NCBI GenBank assembly: GCA_022769845.1
Contig: JALEIO010000035.1
Location: 1-5,440 of the forward strand
Source of the DNA: Oscillospiraceae bacterium
Lineage (GTDB): Bacteria > Bacillota > Clostridia > UMGS1810
Direction: 5' to 3'
Length of the DNA: 5,440 nt
In this document: positions 5,238-5,440 of the stretch, in pieces
How positions within the stretch are numbered: the first letter of the stretch is position 1
Layout of the letters: every line of letters starts with the position of its first letter
The notes under the pieces: generated by a model
What the model saw: only the letters and a program-made list of their open reading frames with translations
What the model was told of the DNA's origin: nothing
The model's database searches: none
Position numbers and translations under genes: made by a program

Positions 5238-5440
5238 GTGAGTGATTTCAATAACATATCGGTTAACGGTTACTTTTTTGCGGTTGCGTTTTTGTTTGCG
5301 GCATCGGGGCATTTTAAGGAATTTGTTTTAATATATCTTGCCGCAATTTTGCACGAAACGGCGCACTTTGCCGTAATGAAGGCAAAAAAAATAAAAATAA
5401 AAAATTTCAGGATAATGCCGTACGGGCTCATAATAAAAAG
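5238..5440 (+). CDS. spoIVFB: SpoIVFB-like site-2 intramembrane metalloprotease (M50), cut by window edge
   Basis: An open frame runs from GTG 5238 to the window end (67 codons plus two bases). It starts hydrophobic (YFFAVAFLFAASGHFKEFVLIYLAAIL) and reaches HETAH at residues 39-43, the HExxH zinc motif of M50 site-2 proteases; in B. subtilis SpoIVFB the motif is at 43-47, nearly the same place. RIMPYGLIIK after it also fits SpoIVFB-type proteins. SpoIVFB cleaves pro-sigma-K in the mother-cell-derived outer forespore membrane. A TAA at 5229-5231 precedes the GTG in frame, so this GTG is the only start before a TTG at 5292. The ribosome site is weak (AAGCGG), suggesting translational coupling to the gene 19 bases upstream. 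The second-half motif (NPDG-type Asp ligand) lies outside the window. Confidence 0.8.
   Translation, partial: MSDFNNISVNGYFFAVAFLFAASGHFKEFVLIYLAAILHETAHFAVMKAKKIKIKNFRIMPYGLIIK

Noticed and set aside
1..5440. tRNA, rRNA, CRISPR array, transposase or phage genes
   Set aside because: No cloverleaf, spaced direct repeats or transposase/integrase motifs were seen on either strand.

Overview
The window comes from an AT-rich, low-GC, Gram-positive endospore former, most likely an anaerobic clostridial (Clostridia/Oscillospirales-type) bacterium. Three things point there: a murT-gatD pair (lipid II amidation, a Gram-positive trait), a spoIVFA-spoIVFB-like pair (sporulation), and strong purine-rich Shine-Dalgarno sites (AAGGAGGG, AAGGTGAT, GAGGTGAT). 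The species cannot be named from the sequence.

Layout. Positions 1-54 form a long near-perfect inverted repeat, probably the terminator of the first gene. On the minus strand, reading right to left, are an orphan PTS_EIIC_2-family membrane protein (3237-4256), a 210-bp gap, then murT (1680-3026), gatD (955-1683, overlapping murT by the four bases ATGA) and an AraC-family regulator (67-888). On the plus strand at the right end, divergent from the EIIC gene, are a membrane-anchored M23 (LytM) protein (4388-5218) and the first 67 codons of an HExxH membrane metalloprotease (5238 to the edge). Together these two look like SpoIVFA-SpoIVFB.

Function. MurT and GatD form the enzyme that amidates the D-glutamate of lipid II. 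SpoIVFA-SpoIVFB belongs to late sporulation: in Bacillus subtilis SpoIVFB is the intramembrane protease that activates pro-sigma-K, and SpoIVFA anchors and restrains it. The EIIC protein has no EIIA or EIIB partner here, and the AraC regulator's targets are unknown.

The least explained part is the gap between the EIIC gene and murT. It carries a plus-strand module: a possible promoter, a 16-bp GU-rich hairpin, a G-run/C-run closing helix and an excellent intrinsic terminator with nine T. All G-U wobbles in both hairpins fall on the plus strand. This suggests a transcript of about 125 nt that is divergent from murT and antisense to the EIIC-murT spacer. It matches no RNA family I recognise and is the best candidate here for something undescribed.
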